Source of the DNA: Streptomyces sp. L2
GTDB lineage: Bacteria > Actinomycetota > Actinomycetes > Streptomycetales > Streptomycetaceae
DNA length: 64,000 bases
Assembly: GCF_004124325.1 (NCBI RefSeq)
Contig: NZ_QBDT01000001.1
Span: 2,480,001 to 2,544,000, forward strand
Reading direction: 5' to 3'
Within the stretch, counting starts at the first letter, position 1; each line of letters opens with the position of its first letter. Shown here piece after piece: positions 55,044 through 62,680 of this stretch. The notes below the pieces were generated by a model. It saw only the letters and a program-made list of their open reading frames with translations, ran no database searches and was not told the DNA's origin. A program made the translations under genes and the position numbers.

Positions 55044-55083
55044 GAGCCGCACATAGACACAGCCCCGCGCCCCTGTGGGGCGC
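55044..55083. repeat. Streptomyces-type repeat/hairpin (GCGCCCC-GGGGCGC)
   Basis: GCGCCCC (55067-55073) and GGGGCGC (55077-55083) pair around TGT, preceded by CGGAGCCGCACATAGACAC. The block resembles a repeat family I know from many Streptomyces intergenic regions. It ends 15 bp before the phosphatase stop and may terminate both convergent genes. Confidence 0.6.
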
Positions 55084-55098
55084 CGCCCTGGCCGTTGG

Positions 55099-57759
55099 TC
55101 AGAACAGGCTCAGCAACGCCTCCGCCGGGTCTGTCAGGGTGGTTTCTGCTCCGGGGAGGGGAAGTTCGAACCAGACTGTTTTGCCTCGGGGGGTGCGGCG
55201 GGAGCCCCAGGCGGCGCTGAGGAGGCCGACGAGTTGGAGGCCGCGGCCGCCCTCGTCGGTGTCGCGGGCGCGGCGGCGGCGGGGCTGGACCAGGCCGGAG
55301 TCCCAGACCTCGCAGACCAGGGTGCGGTCGAGGAGGAGGCGGAGTCTGATCTCGCCCTCGCCGTAGCGCAGGGCGTTGGTGACCAGTTCGCTGACGAGGA
55401 GTTCCGTCGTGTCGACGAGGGGCTCCAGGTCCCAGCCGAGGAGTTGTGCGCGGGCGTACTCGCGGGCGCGGCCCACGCTGCGGGGTTCGCGGGGCAGCGT
55501 CCAGTCGCCGACGGACTCGGCGGGCAGGCCCTGGACGCGGGCCATGAGCAGGGCGATGTCGTCCTCGCCGTGGTGGGTGTCGAGGGTGTTGAGGACGTGG
55601 TCGCAGACGTCCTCCAGGTCGCGGTGGGTGGCGGTGTGCGACGCCGACGCCGGGGTCGAGGGGTGGGCGGGGTCGGTGAGTGCCCCCACGAACGCCTGGA
55701 GGCCCTCGTCCAGGGGGTGGTCGCGGGACTCGACCAGGCCGTCGGTGTAGAGGGCGAGGAGGGCGCCCTCGGGGAGTTCGACCTCCACCTCCTCGAAGGG
55801 TTCGCCGCCCACGCCGAGCGGCATCCCGGGCGGCACGTCGAGCATGAGCGCGGCCTCGCCGGGTTCGACCAGGACGGGCGGCAGGTGGCCCGCGTTGGCG
55901 AAGGTGCACCGCCGGGTCACCGAGTCGTAGACGGCGTACACGCACGTGGCCAGGTAGACCTCGGACAGGTCGGCGTCGCGGGGCTGGCGGGCGGTGCGGG
56001 TGGCCTGCTGGACGCCTCCCCCAGAGCCGAAAGCCTGGGTGGGACCCCCAGGGGTGCCGAGGCCGCGGGCGATCTCGTCCAGCGCGGAGAGGACCTCCGC
56101 CGGTTCCAGGTCGAGCAGGGCCAGGGTGCGTACGGCTGTGCGGAGTTCGCCCATGGCGACGGCCGCGCGCAGGCCGCGGCCCATCACGTCGCCGACGACG
56201 AGCGCGGTGCGGTGGCCGGGGAGTTCGATGACGTCGAACCAGTCGCCGCCGACCTCGGTGGCCGCGTTGCCGGGGAGGTAGCGGCAGGCGATGTCCAGGC
56301 CGGAGGCCTCCGGGTCGCCGGGCGGCAGCAGGGACCGTTGCAGTATCAACGCGCGTTCGTGCTCGCGGCGGTACAGGCGCGCGTTGTCGATGCAGACGGC
56401 GGCGCGCGCTGCCAGTTCGACGGCGAGGTCCCGGTCGCGGTCCCCGAACGGTTCGCTGCCCTTGGTCCGGGAGAACTGGGCGAGTCCTACGACGGTGTCG
56501 TGGGCGACCATCGGCACCGCCAGCGTGGACTGCACGAGCCCGCCCTCCTCGGCGGGGATGCGCTGCGGGCGGGCGGTGCGCAGGGCGTCCGCGCAGGGCG
56601 AGTTGAAGGGGTAGTGGTGGACGGCGCCGACCCTGACCGGTTCCCCGGAGGCGCTGAAGGGCGCGTCGGACACGGCGCTGGCGAAGGCGACGCGACGCAG
56701 TTCCGCGCTGCCGTCGGCGCGGCCGGGCGGGTTCTCGTCGCCGGCCAGCAGTCCCTGGTAGAGGTCGACGGTGGCGAGGTCGCAGAAGCCGGGGACGACG
56801 ACGTCGAGGAGTTCCCGGGCGGTGGTCTCCAGGTCGAGGGAGTTGCCGATGCGGGCGCCGGCGTCGTTCAGCAGGGCGAGGTTGCGGCGGGCGGCGGCGG
56901 CCTCGCGGGCGGCGGCGCGGCGGGCGGTGATGTCGGTGCCGAGCCAGGCGATGCCGATGGGCCGGCCGCTGCCGCTGTGCACGCGGTAGAGGTTGACGGA
57001 CCAGTGCCGGCGTTCGTCGGAGCCCGGGACGTACCCGGTGACGTGCATGTCGGTGATGGAGTCGCCGGTCTCCAGGACCCGCCGCAGCGTGGCCGAAACC
57101 CGCTCGGCCTCGCCGCGCGGCAGGTAGTCGTGAACTCCCTTGCCGCGGTGGTCGTCGGGGGTTCCGCCGAAGATGGAGGCGAACCGCATGTTGGCGCGGC
57201 GCACCCGCAGGTCCGGGTCGATCAGCAGGAAGCCGAACGGGGATTGGCCGAATATGGCCTGTGAGGCGGCGAGGTCGGTCTCGATGCTGCGCAGGGTGCG
57301 GACGTCGACGACGATGCAGACGGCGGCCTTCTCGCCCTCTGCGGTCCGGGTCGGCATGACGTAGACCTCGGCGAGGCCTTCCTCGCCGCGCTGTCCGTCG
57401 GGCCGGTCCGGCATCCGGAACGGGACGACCCCGGTCCACTCCCGGCCGTCGAGGATCTCGGCCATCTTGCGCTGGCCGCGCTCGCGCAGGTCGGGGTCGA
57501 TGAACGCCTCTATGGGGTCCGTGCCGACGGCGCGTTCGGCGGGGATGCCGAAGAGTTGCTCGGCGCGCAGGCTCCACTGCTCGACGAGGCCGTCGGAGCC
57601 GATCGCGAACGAGGCGACCTTGATGTAGTCGTAGATCGAGCCGGGCGGACTGCTCTGCCACATGGCCTCGCCGGGTGCCGCGGCAGCCTCCGCGGCCCGC
57701 GTCCTCGCGCCGTCCGACGGGTCCTCGGACTCCGTGGCCTTCGCTGGTATCTCGCTCAC
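55099..57759 (-). CDS. PAS-PAS-GAF-SpoIIE phosphatase-HATPase signalling protein
   Basis: The protein is 886 aa from GTG 57759 (MSEIPAKATESED-like start, GGAGGGG upstream); a GTG at 57864 would add 35 residues. The order is PAS (about 45-150), PAS (165-285), GAF (305-450), PP2C/SpoIIE (480-715: EVGGDWFDVIELPG; VVGDVMGRG; ALYTDGLVESRD) and HATPase (about 750-870: TELLVSELVTNALRYG; DEGGRGLQLVGL). It is a probable serine phosphatase/kinase acting on anti-anti-sigma factors, driven by a small-molecule or redox input. The C-terminal part is like the 58047-58475 protein. Confidence 0.93.
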   Translation of the reverse strand: MSEIPAKATESEDPSDGARTRAAEAAAAPGEAMWQSSPPGSIYDYIKVASFAIGSDGLVEQWSLRAEQLFGIPAERAVGTDPIEAFIDPDLRERGQRKMAEILDGREWTGVVPFRMPDRPDGQRGEEGLAEVYVMPTRTAEGEKAAVCIVVDVRTLRSIETDLAASQAIFGQSPFGFLLIDPDLRVRRANMRFASIFGGTPDDHRGKGVHDYLPRGEAERVSATLRRVLETGDSITDMHVTGYVPGSDERRHWSVNLYRVHSGSGRPIGIAWLGTDITARRAAAREAAAARRNLALLNDAGARIGNSLDLETTARELLDVVVPGFCDLATVDLYQGLLAGDENPPGRADGSAELRRVAFASAVSDAPFSASGEPVRVGAVHHYPFNSPCADALRTARPQRIPAEEGGLVQSTLAVPMVAHDTVVGLAQFSRTKGSEPFGDRDRDLAVELAARAAVCIDNARLYRREHERALILQRSLLPPGDPEASGLDIACRYLPGNAATEVGGDWFDVIELPGHRTALVVGDVMGRGLRAAVAMGELRTAVRTLALLDLEPAEVLSALDEIARGLGTPGGPTQAFGSGGGVQQATRTARQPRDADLSEVYLATCVYAVYDSVTRRCTFANAGHLPPVLVEPGEAALMLDVPPGMPLGVGGEPFEEVEVELPEGALLALYTDGLVESRDHPLDEGLQAFVGALTDPAHPSTPASASHTATHRDLEDVCDHVLNTLDTHHGEDDIALLMARVQGLPAESVGDWTLPREPRSVGRAREYARAQLLGWDLEPLVDTTELLVSELVTNALRYGEGEIRLRLLLDRTLVCEVWDSGLVQPRRRRARDTDEGGRGLQLVGLLSAAWGSRRTPRGKTVWFELPLPGAETTLTDPAEALLSLF

Positions 57760-58046
57760 GCGAACCGTCCCCTCCAGCTCACCGCGTCCGGTACCGGTCA
57801 CCGAAAGGCGGCTGCCCGCAGTATCCAGCACTACGGGGCCGCACGACACGGTGTTCACGATCACAGCTCGGTCCAGGCTTTTTTCGGACCGTGCCGCGAC
57901 AACACTTCCAGTCTTCTAACCAGGGAACACGCCCTCGAATCTCCTACGGGGTCCCTGTTGTGGACCTTGTTGCCGGCCCGGTGCGCGCCGGGGACGGTCC
58001 GCGGACGTCCGTGACAGCGCGTCCGGGCCGGGAGGGCGGCCGATTC

Positions 58047-58475
58047 TCACCCCGGGAGCGCCAGCTCGAACCACACGGTCTTGCCGTTCGTGCCGGGCCG
58101 GGTGCCCCAGCTCCGGGAGGCGCCGGCGACCAGTTGCAGGCCGCGTCCGCCCTCGTCCTCGGGGTGGGCGACGCGTTCGCGCGGCGGGTCGGGAAGCGGG
58201 TCGGAGACCTCCACGCGCAGTGCGTCGGCGACTGCGGCGGGGCGGACCAGCCGTACGCCGATGGGCCCGGTCGCGTGCCGCAGGGAGTTGGTCACCAGCT
58301 CGCTGACCAGCAGGGCCGTCAGATCGGCGAGGCCGTCCAGGTCCCAGCCGCGCAGTTGGTCGCGGACGACGACCCGGGCGGAGCGCACGGCACCCGGTTC
58401 CGCGGGGAACGTCCACTCGGCGCAGTCGCCTTCGGTGTCGATCACGCCGATCACTTCCCTGGCCGGCCGGCCCAC
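58047..58475 (-). CDS. Anti-sigma-like ATP-binding protein (HATPase_c)
   Basis: The protein is 142 aa from GTG 58475; GTG 58445 is an alternative with AGGGAAG upstream. N box TALLVSELVTNSLRH and G1 box DEGGRGLQLVAGASRSWG are clear. It shares its last 35 residues almost in pattern with the C-terminus of the phosphatase 180 bp downstream (KTVWFELALPG against KTVWFELPLPG). A partner-switching role with that phosphatase is plausible. A phased repeat array lies just upstream. Confidence 0.88.
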   Translation of the reverse strand: MGRPAREVIGVIDTEGDCAEWTFPAEPGAVRSARVVVRDQLRGWDLDGLADLTALLVSELVTNSLRHATGPIGVRLVRPAAVADALRVEVSDPLPDPPRERVAHPEDEGGRGLQLVAGASRSWGTRPGTNGKTVWFELALPG

Positions 58476-58500
58476 CCATGTCCGTTTTCATGGGATTAAT

Positions 58501-58547
58501 GGGCACATACCCGATATTCGGGGCACAGTACCGCGCGACGGGGCACA
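58501..58547 (-). promoter_or_regulatory. Three TGTGCCC repeats at exactly 20-bp spacing
   Basis: On the minus strand TGTGCCC occurs three times; on the plus strand GGGCACA starts at 58501, 58521 and 58541. Two copies are extended to TGTGCCCC. The 12-13-nt spacers are unrelated. The array lies 26 bp before the HATPase gene start, so it probably overlaps its promoter. Spacing of two helical turns puts all copies on one DNA face, as expected for a cooperative regulator. Confidence 0.6.
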
Positions 58548-58596
58548 CTGTGGCGCGAACGGCGTACGACGGGTTCGGCACCCGCCGGCGGTGCGC

Positions 58597-59007
58597 TCAG
58601 TACGCCTGCGCGGCGAGGCGGGCGGCGACCTCGCGGACGGCCGGGACGTCCTGGTCGAGCCAGGGCACGTCCCAGAGTTGGGCGGGGGTGAGCCAGCGGA
58701 GCTCGTCGTGGTCCTGGAGGGGGCGGGGCGCCGCCGACCCGGGGAGCAGGCGGACGGTCCAGACCTGGAGGACGTACGGCGGCTTCAGCGGCCACTCCCC
58801 CGGCACACGCTCGACGGCTTCCGTCTCGACGCCGAGTTCCTCCCGGAGTTCGCGTACGACCGCGTCCTCGGTCCGCTCACCGGCCTCGACCTTGCCGCCC
58901 GGCAGCTCCCAGCGTCCGGCCAGTTCGGGGGGCGCGCTGCGGCGCGCGGCGAGCAGGCGGCCGGCGTCGAGCAGGGCGGCTCCCACCACCACGATCCGTT
59001 CCGTCAT
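58597..59007 (-). CDS. Nudix hydrolase (MutT-like)
   Basis: The 136-aa protein has the Nudix box GGKVEAGERTEDAVVRELRE ending ELGV, complete for the Gx5Ex7REUxEExGU pattern. The start MTERIVVVGAALLDAG and the motif SAPPELAGRWELPG match the MutT/8-oxo-dGTPase branch. It probably sanitises nucleotides or hydrolyses another NDP-X. It stands alone 120 bp upstream of the HATPase gene. Confidence 0.92.
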   Translation of the reverse strand: MTERIVVVGAALLDAGRLLAARRSAPPELAGRWELPGGKVEAGERTEDAVVRELREELGVETEAVERVPGEWPLKPPYVLQVWTVRLLPGSAAPRPLQDHDELRWLTPAQLWDVPWLDQDVPAVREVAARLAAQAY

Positions 59008-59166
59008 GAGGCGGAGCCTACGGCAGCGCCGCACACCCCGGTTGCGCCCACAGCCCGGGCGCCCACGCCCTGGCCACCGACACCGCCCGGGTCGCCGAGC
59101 GGCCCCGGCCCGCATCCGGTTCCGGGCGGGGCGCGACGGTCAGCAGCGGTTCCTATCGCGGTCCCG

Positions 59167-59355
59167 TCAGTTTCGGCTTTCTCCGTTGTGGGGGATTCGC
59201 TCGACCCAGTAGAGCTGTTTGTGGCCCCGGTCGTCGAGGCTGTCGGCGATTCTCTGGGCCTCGGCTCGTGTCGCGTACCGGCCGACCCGGTAGCGGTTGC
59301 CGTTGTCGTCCTGCCGTATCACGAGCCAGGGCAGCGAGACCGTGCTCTCACTCAT
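59167..59355 (-). CDS. 62-aa SPOR-like protein
   Basis: The protein is read from ATG 59355 (MSESTVSLPWLVIRQDDNG). The pattern WLVIRQDDNGNRYRVGRYAT, AEAQRIADSL and HKQLYWVERI resembles a SPOR-type beta-alpha-beta fold. There is no signal peptide, so it is cytoplasmic. The function is unknown. A reading from eight codons upstream is possible. Confidence 0.75.
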   Translation of the reverse strand: MSESTVSLPWLVIRQDDNGNRYRVGRYATRAEAQRIADSLDDRGHKQLYWVERIPHNGESRN

Positions 59356-59726
59356 CGCCCCCACCGTTCCTTCTCGCACCGCCCCACCCTCCCCCGGGCC
59401 CCCGCCCCGTCCGGCCTAAGGAAACCCCAATCCGCATATGCCCGAGCGTACGCCCAACCTTTACGGAGCGAATACGCCTTTTCACAAAGAGGTACGCAAC
59501 CAGCCAGAACAGTGGGGGCGCACGTGACCGAATGCGCCGTCTCCCACCCCGCTGCCTTCAGCGGAGGCATGACGGAGGGACGGCGGGCCACCTGCGAGAA
59601 CGGCTGGATTCCAGCGGCCCGGTGGGACCCTGGGCGGGGTCGCGCACGGGTGCGGCGGAGAAGGGGGTGCGCGGTGTGTGCGCTACCTCACGCGGGTGAC
59701 ACGGTTCCGGTCGGCCCGCGCGGCGC
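59356..59726. other. 371-bp intergenic region without a supported gene
   Basis: An AT-rich stretch at 59425-59510 probably carries the promoter of the SPOR-like gene. A plus-strand frame from GTG 59524 runs into the GntR gene in antisense and shows no ribosome-binding site or domain. Nothing else is seen. Confidence 0.5.
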
Positions 59727-60479
59727 TCACTTGACGGGCAGGTGGTACGCCACCCGGTACCGGTCGGCCGGGATCACCACGTCGGCCGCCTCGACGGGAC
59801 GCCCGGAGGCGAAGTAGGTCCGCTGGATCACCAGGACCACGTGTCCGGGGACGCCTCCCAGCAGGTGGAGTTCCTCGGCGAGGCCGGGACGGGCGCCGAC
59901 CTCCTCGGTGACGTTGTCCACGATGACGTCGATGGCGCGCATGCGTTCGACGACACCCATGCCGCCGAGCGGCCCCTCCTCGGGCAGCATCACCGGGGTG
60001 CGGCCGGTGACGGCGAGCGGCTCCCAGGAGGTGGAGAGCATCATCGGCTCACCGGCCTCGCGGAACAGGTACTTGGTGCGCATCACCCGGTCACCGGGTC
60101 TGATGCCCAGCCGGTCGGCGAGGGCGACCCCGGCCTCGGCCTGCTCGCTGCTGGACTCCCAGGTGCCTCGCACCCCGGCGTCGGCCTGCTCCTGGCGGAA
60201 CGGTGTGGCCCCGGCGGCCGGCCGGTATCCGGAGCGGGCGATCCTCCTCGGCACGGGCCGCTCGCGCACATAGGTCCCCGACCCCGAACGGCCCTCGACC
60301 AGCCCCTCGGCCATCAGCACCTTGCGCGCCTCCAGCGCGACGGTGTCCGAGACGCCGTACTCCTCGCGGATGCGGGCCTGCGAGGGGAGGCGTGTGTGGG
60401 GCGGCAGTGAACCGTCGACGATCTTCTTGCGGAGATCACCCGCGACGCGCAGGTACGCCGGCTGCTCACCGAATGTCAC
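59727..60479 (-). CDS. GntR-family transcriptional regulator (HutC/UTRA type)
   Basis: The 250-aa regulator starts at GTG. The winged helix is at residues 8-75 (LPSQARIREEYGVSDTVALE; LVEGRSGSGTYV). The UTRA ligand domain is at about 95-245 (RTKYLFREAGEPMMLSTSWE; VIQRTYFASGRPVEAADVVI). It is divergent from the serpin gene and may control itself and that gene. A near-consensus HutC site lies just upstream. Confidence 0.92.
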   Translation of the reverse strand: MTFGEQPAYLRVAGDLRKKIVDGSLPPHTRLPSQARIREEYGVSDTVALEARKVLMAEGLVEGRSGSGTYVRERPVPRRIARSGYRPAAGATPFRQEQADAGVRGTWESSSEQAEAGVALADRLGIRPGDRVMRTKYLFREAGEPMMLSTSWEPLAVTGRTPVMLPEEGPLGGMGVVERMRAIDVIVDNVTEEVGARPGLAEELHLLGGVPGHVVLVIQRTYFASGRPVEAADVVIPADRYRVAYHLPVK

Positions 60480-60498
60480 GGGCCGCTCCCATCAGGTT

Positions 60499-60506
60499 GT
60501 ACAGAC
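60499..60506 (-). promoter_or_regulatory. Candidate GntR/HutC operator
   Basis: GTCTGTAC on the minus strand differs at one position from the GTnTAnAC core of HutC-type sites. It lies 20 bp before the GntR start, inside a GTTG-N9-CAAC dyad. This suggests autoregulation. Confidence 0.3.
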
Positions 60507-60696
60507 AGCAACAGCGTGGCAACCGTGGGTTGGCCATGCAAGCAAAGGCCAGAGAATCACTCGATGTGATGACATGCGCCCCCGGAGGGCTTTACGCAGG
60601 CACTTCTTTCCGCTTATAGCCGCGATCACACCTCCATGGCACCCCCTGCCCCGGCCCGGACGCCGGTACCGTGTCCCTCCGGGGAACGGGGGCGAA

Positions 60697-61923
60697 ATGC
60701 GGGTGGGGACAGCCACGGTCCGGGCGGTCAACGGACTCACGGCGCGCTGGGCGGCGACCGCGGGCGACGGCGGCACGGTGTTCTCGGCGGCCGGGGTGTG
60801 GCCGCTGCTGGGATTCCTCGCGGACGGCGCTGCGGGCCCGGCGCGCGCGGAGTTGGCGGAGGCACTGGGCCTGCCCGCGGACCGCGCGGCCGACGCGGCA
60901 CGGGAGTTGCTCGCCGGACTGGGGGCGACGCGCGGTCTGGACAGCGCCGTGGGCCTGTGGACCAGGAGGACCCTGGAACTGCGCGAGGCCTGGTCGGCGG
61001 GGCTTCCGGCCGACGCGCACGGCGTGCTCACCGGGGACGAGGCGACGGACCGGCGGGCCCTGGACGCCTGGGCGAAGGCCCGTACCGGCGGCCTGATCGA
61101 GCGGATGCCGGTGGCGTCGACGGCGAACGTCGGACTGGTCCTCGCGAACGCGCTGGCGCTGCGCACGCGGTGGCTGAGCCCGTTCGACGAGGTCGCGCTC
61201 GACACGGCGTACGAGCCCTGGGCCATCACGCAGCGGCAGGGCCTGTGGCGCCGTTCCGCCGTGCTGGACCGGATCGGCGTGGCCGCCACCCCGCACGGCC
61301 ACGTCACCGAGCTGAAGGTGCTCGGCGACAACGCCCTCGACGTCCATCTGCTGCTCGGCGAGGAGGGGATGACACCGGGCCAGGTGCTGGGCGCGGGCGT
61401 CGGTGTCCTCGCGGGCGCGCACCCGGTCGTGTCCGGCCCGCTGCTCCCCCACGGCGAGGCGGGACCGGGACTCACGGTGTGCAGGGGGCGCAGTACGACC
61501 CCGGACCGGCCCCTGCTCGACGTCACGACGGTGGCGTACGACATGACGGCGCGCCACGATCTGCTGGCGCTGCACCGGTTGTTCGGGCTGACCACGGCGC
61601 GGGACGACAGCCGCGGCCACTTCCCCGGCGTCAGCGCGTCTCCGCTGGCCGTGGGGGCGGCCGAGCAGGCGGCCATGGCCCGGTTCGGGGCGCTGGGCTT
61701 CCGGGCGGCCGCGGTGACGGCGTTCGCCGCGGTCCCCGGCGGCATGCCCCCTCCCGTCCGCTACCTCACCACCACGGTCGAGGCCCGCTTCGACCGGCCG
61801 TTCGGCTTCCTCGCCCTGGAGCGCCACTCGCGGCTGGTGCTGGCGGCCGGCTGGGTGACGGATCCGCTGCCGCTGCGCGAGGAGCCGTGGGAGGACGGGA
61901 CGGCCGGGGGGCACGGGGAGTGA
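60697..61923 (+). CDS. Serpin-family protein
   Basis: The protein is 408 aa from ATG 60697 (GGGGGCG upstream). The frame opens earlier, but the domain starts here: VNGLTARWAATAGDGGTVFS, then PLLGFLADGAAGPARAELAE, the helix A-C pattern of serpins. The shutter/breach end is RPFGFLALERHSRLVLAAG. The hinge reads GFRAAAVTAFA, keeping the Ala run but with Phe and Arg where Thr and Glu are usual. There is no signal peptide, so it is intracellular. It may inhibit a cytoplasmic protease or be non-inhibitory. Confidence 0.88.
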   Translation: MRVGTATVRAVNGLTARWAATAGDGGTVFSAAGVWPLLGFLADGAAGPARAELAEALGLPADRAADAARELLAGLGATRGLDSAVGLWTRRTLELREAWSAGLPADAHGVLTGDEATDRRALDAWAKARTGGLIERMPVASTANVGLVLANALALRTRWLSPFDEVALDTAYEPWAITQRQGLWRRSAVLDRIGVAATPHGHVTELKVLGDNALDVHLLLGEEGMTPGQVLGAGVGVLAGAHPVVSGPLLPHGEAGPGLTVCRGRSTTPDRPLLDVTTVAYDMTARHDLLALHRLFGLTTARDDSRGHFPGVSASPLAVGAAEQAAMARFGALGFRAAAVTAFAAVPGGMPPPVRYLTTTVEARFDRPFGFLALERHSRLVLAAGWVTDPLPLREEPWEDGTAGGHGE

Positions 61924-62030
61924 TCCGTGGGGCGCGGCCGGGACGGCCGCGCCCCGGCCGCCGCCCCGCGCACCCGGCCCGCCGCCGGGGCGAGGGGGCG
62001 TGGCGCGGGGGCGCGGCGCGGGCGGACCTC

Positions 62031-62669
62031 TCAGCCCTCGAAGCCCTGGTCGCGCAGGATCTTGTCGATGCGGGTGCGGTGGGCCTCTTCCCAGGCGTCG
62101 AGGCTCTCACCGGCCTCCTTGGCCAGCTTGGCCCGGGCCGCCGCCATGACCTCCGCCGCGCGCTGCGCGGGGACGGCCACGACGCCCTCCTCGTCGGCGA
62201 CCACGATGTCGCCGGCGTTCACCGCCACCCCGCCGCAGCGGACCTCGGTGTTGAGCGGTTCGACGGCCTTCTTGCCGCCAGGGATGGGGATCACGCCGCG
62301 CGCGAAGACGGGGAAGGCCATCTCGCGGACCTCGCCGAGGTCGCGGATCAGGCCGTCCGCGACGAAGCCCACGACGCCCCGGCGCCGCGCGACCGCGCAC
62401 ACGTTGCCGCCGGCCAGCGCGTGGTCCAGGTCGCCCGACTCGACGACGATGACGGAACCCGGCGCGGCGCGGTGGATGGCCACGTGCAGCATGAGGTTGT
62501 CGCCGACCGGGCACCGCACGGTGAACGCCGGTCCGGCGATGCGCGGCACCGGCTGCCACAGCGGGCGGATGCCGATGTCCATGACCTTCTCGCGGCCCAG
62601 GACGTCGGCGAGGGTGGTGGTCGGGATGTCCGCGAAATCGAGGTCGGCGGCTTCGTTGACGTCTGCCAT
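62031..62669 (-). CDS. RraA-like / 4-hydroxy-4-methyl-2-oxoglutarate aldolase-family protein
   Basis: The protein is 212 aa from ATG 62669 (GGGGAGAC upstream). Motifs are GDNLMLHVAIHRAAPGSVIV, GGNVCAVARRRGVVGFVADG with the metal/substrate pair in DGLIRDLGEV, and the ending VVADEEGVVAVP. The family includes HMG aldolases and RNase E-binding RraA proteins; an aldolase role is more likely in an actinobacterium. It lies 11 bp after the beta-propeller gene, so the two are one operon. Confidence 0.9.
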   Translation of the reverse strand: MADVNEAADLDFADIPTTTLADVLGREKVMDIGIRPLWQPVPRIAGPAFTVRCPVGDNLMLHVAIHRAAPGSVIVVESGDLDHALAGGNVCAVARRRGVVGFVADGLIRDLGEVREMAFPVFARGVIPIPGGKKAVEPLNTEVRCGGVAVNAGDIVVADEEGVVAVPAQRAAEVMAAARAKLAKEAGESLDAWEEAHRTRIDKILRDQGFEG

Positions 62670-62680
62670 GTCTCCCCTGT

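Noticed and set aside
59524..59817. Plus-strand frame from GTG in the gap before the GntR gene
   Set aside because: It runs antisense into the GntR gene, lacks a ribosome-binding site and shows no domain or gene-like codon pattern beyond the overlap.
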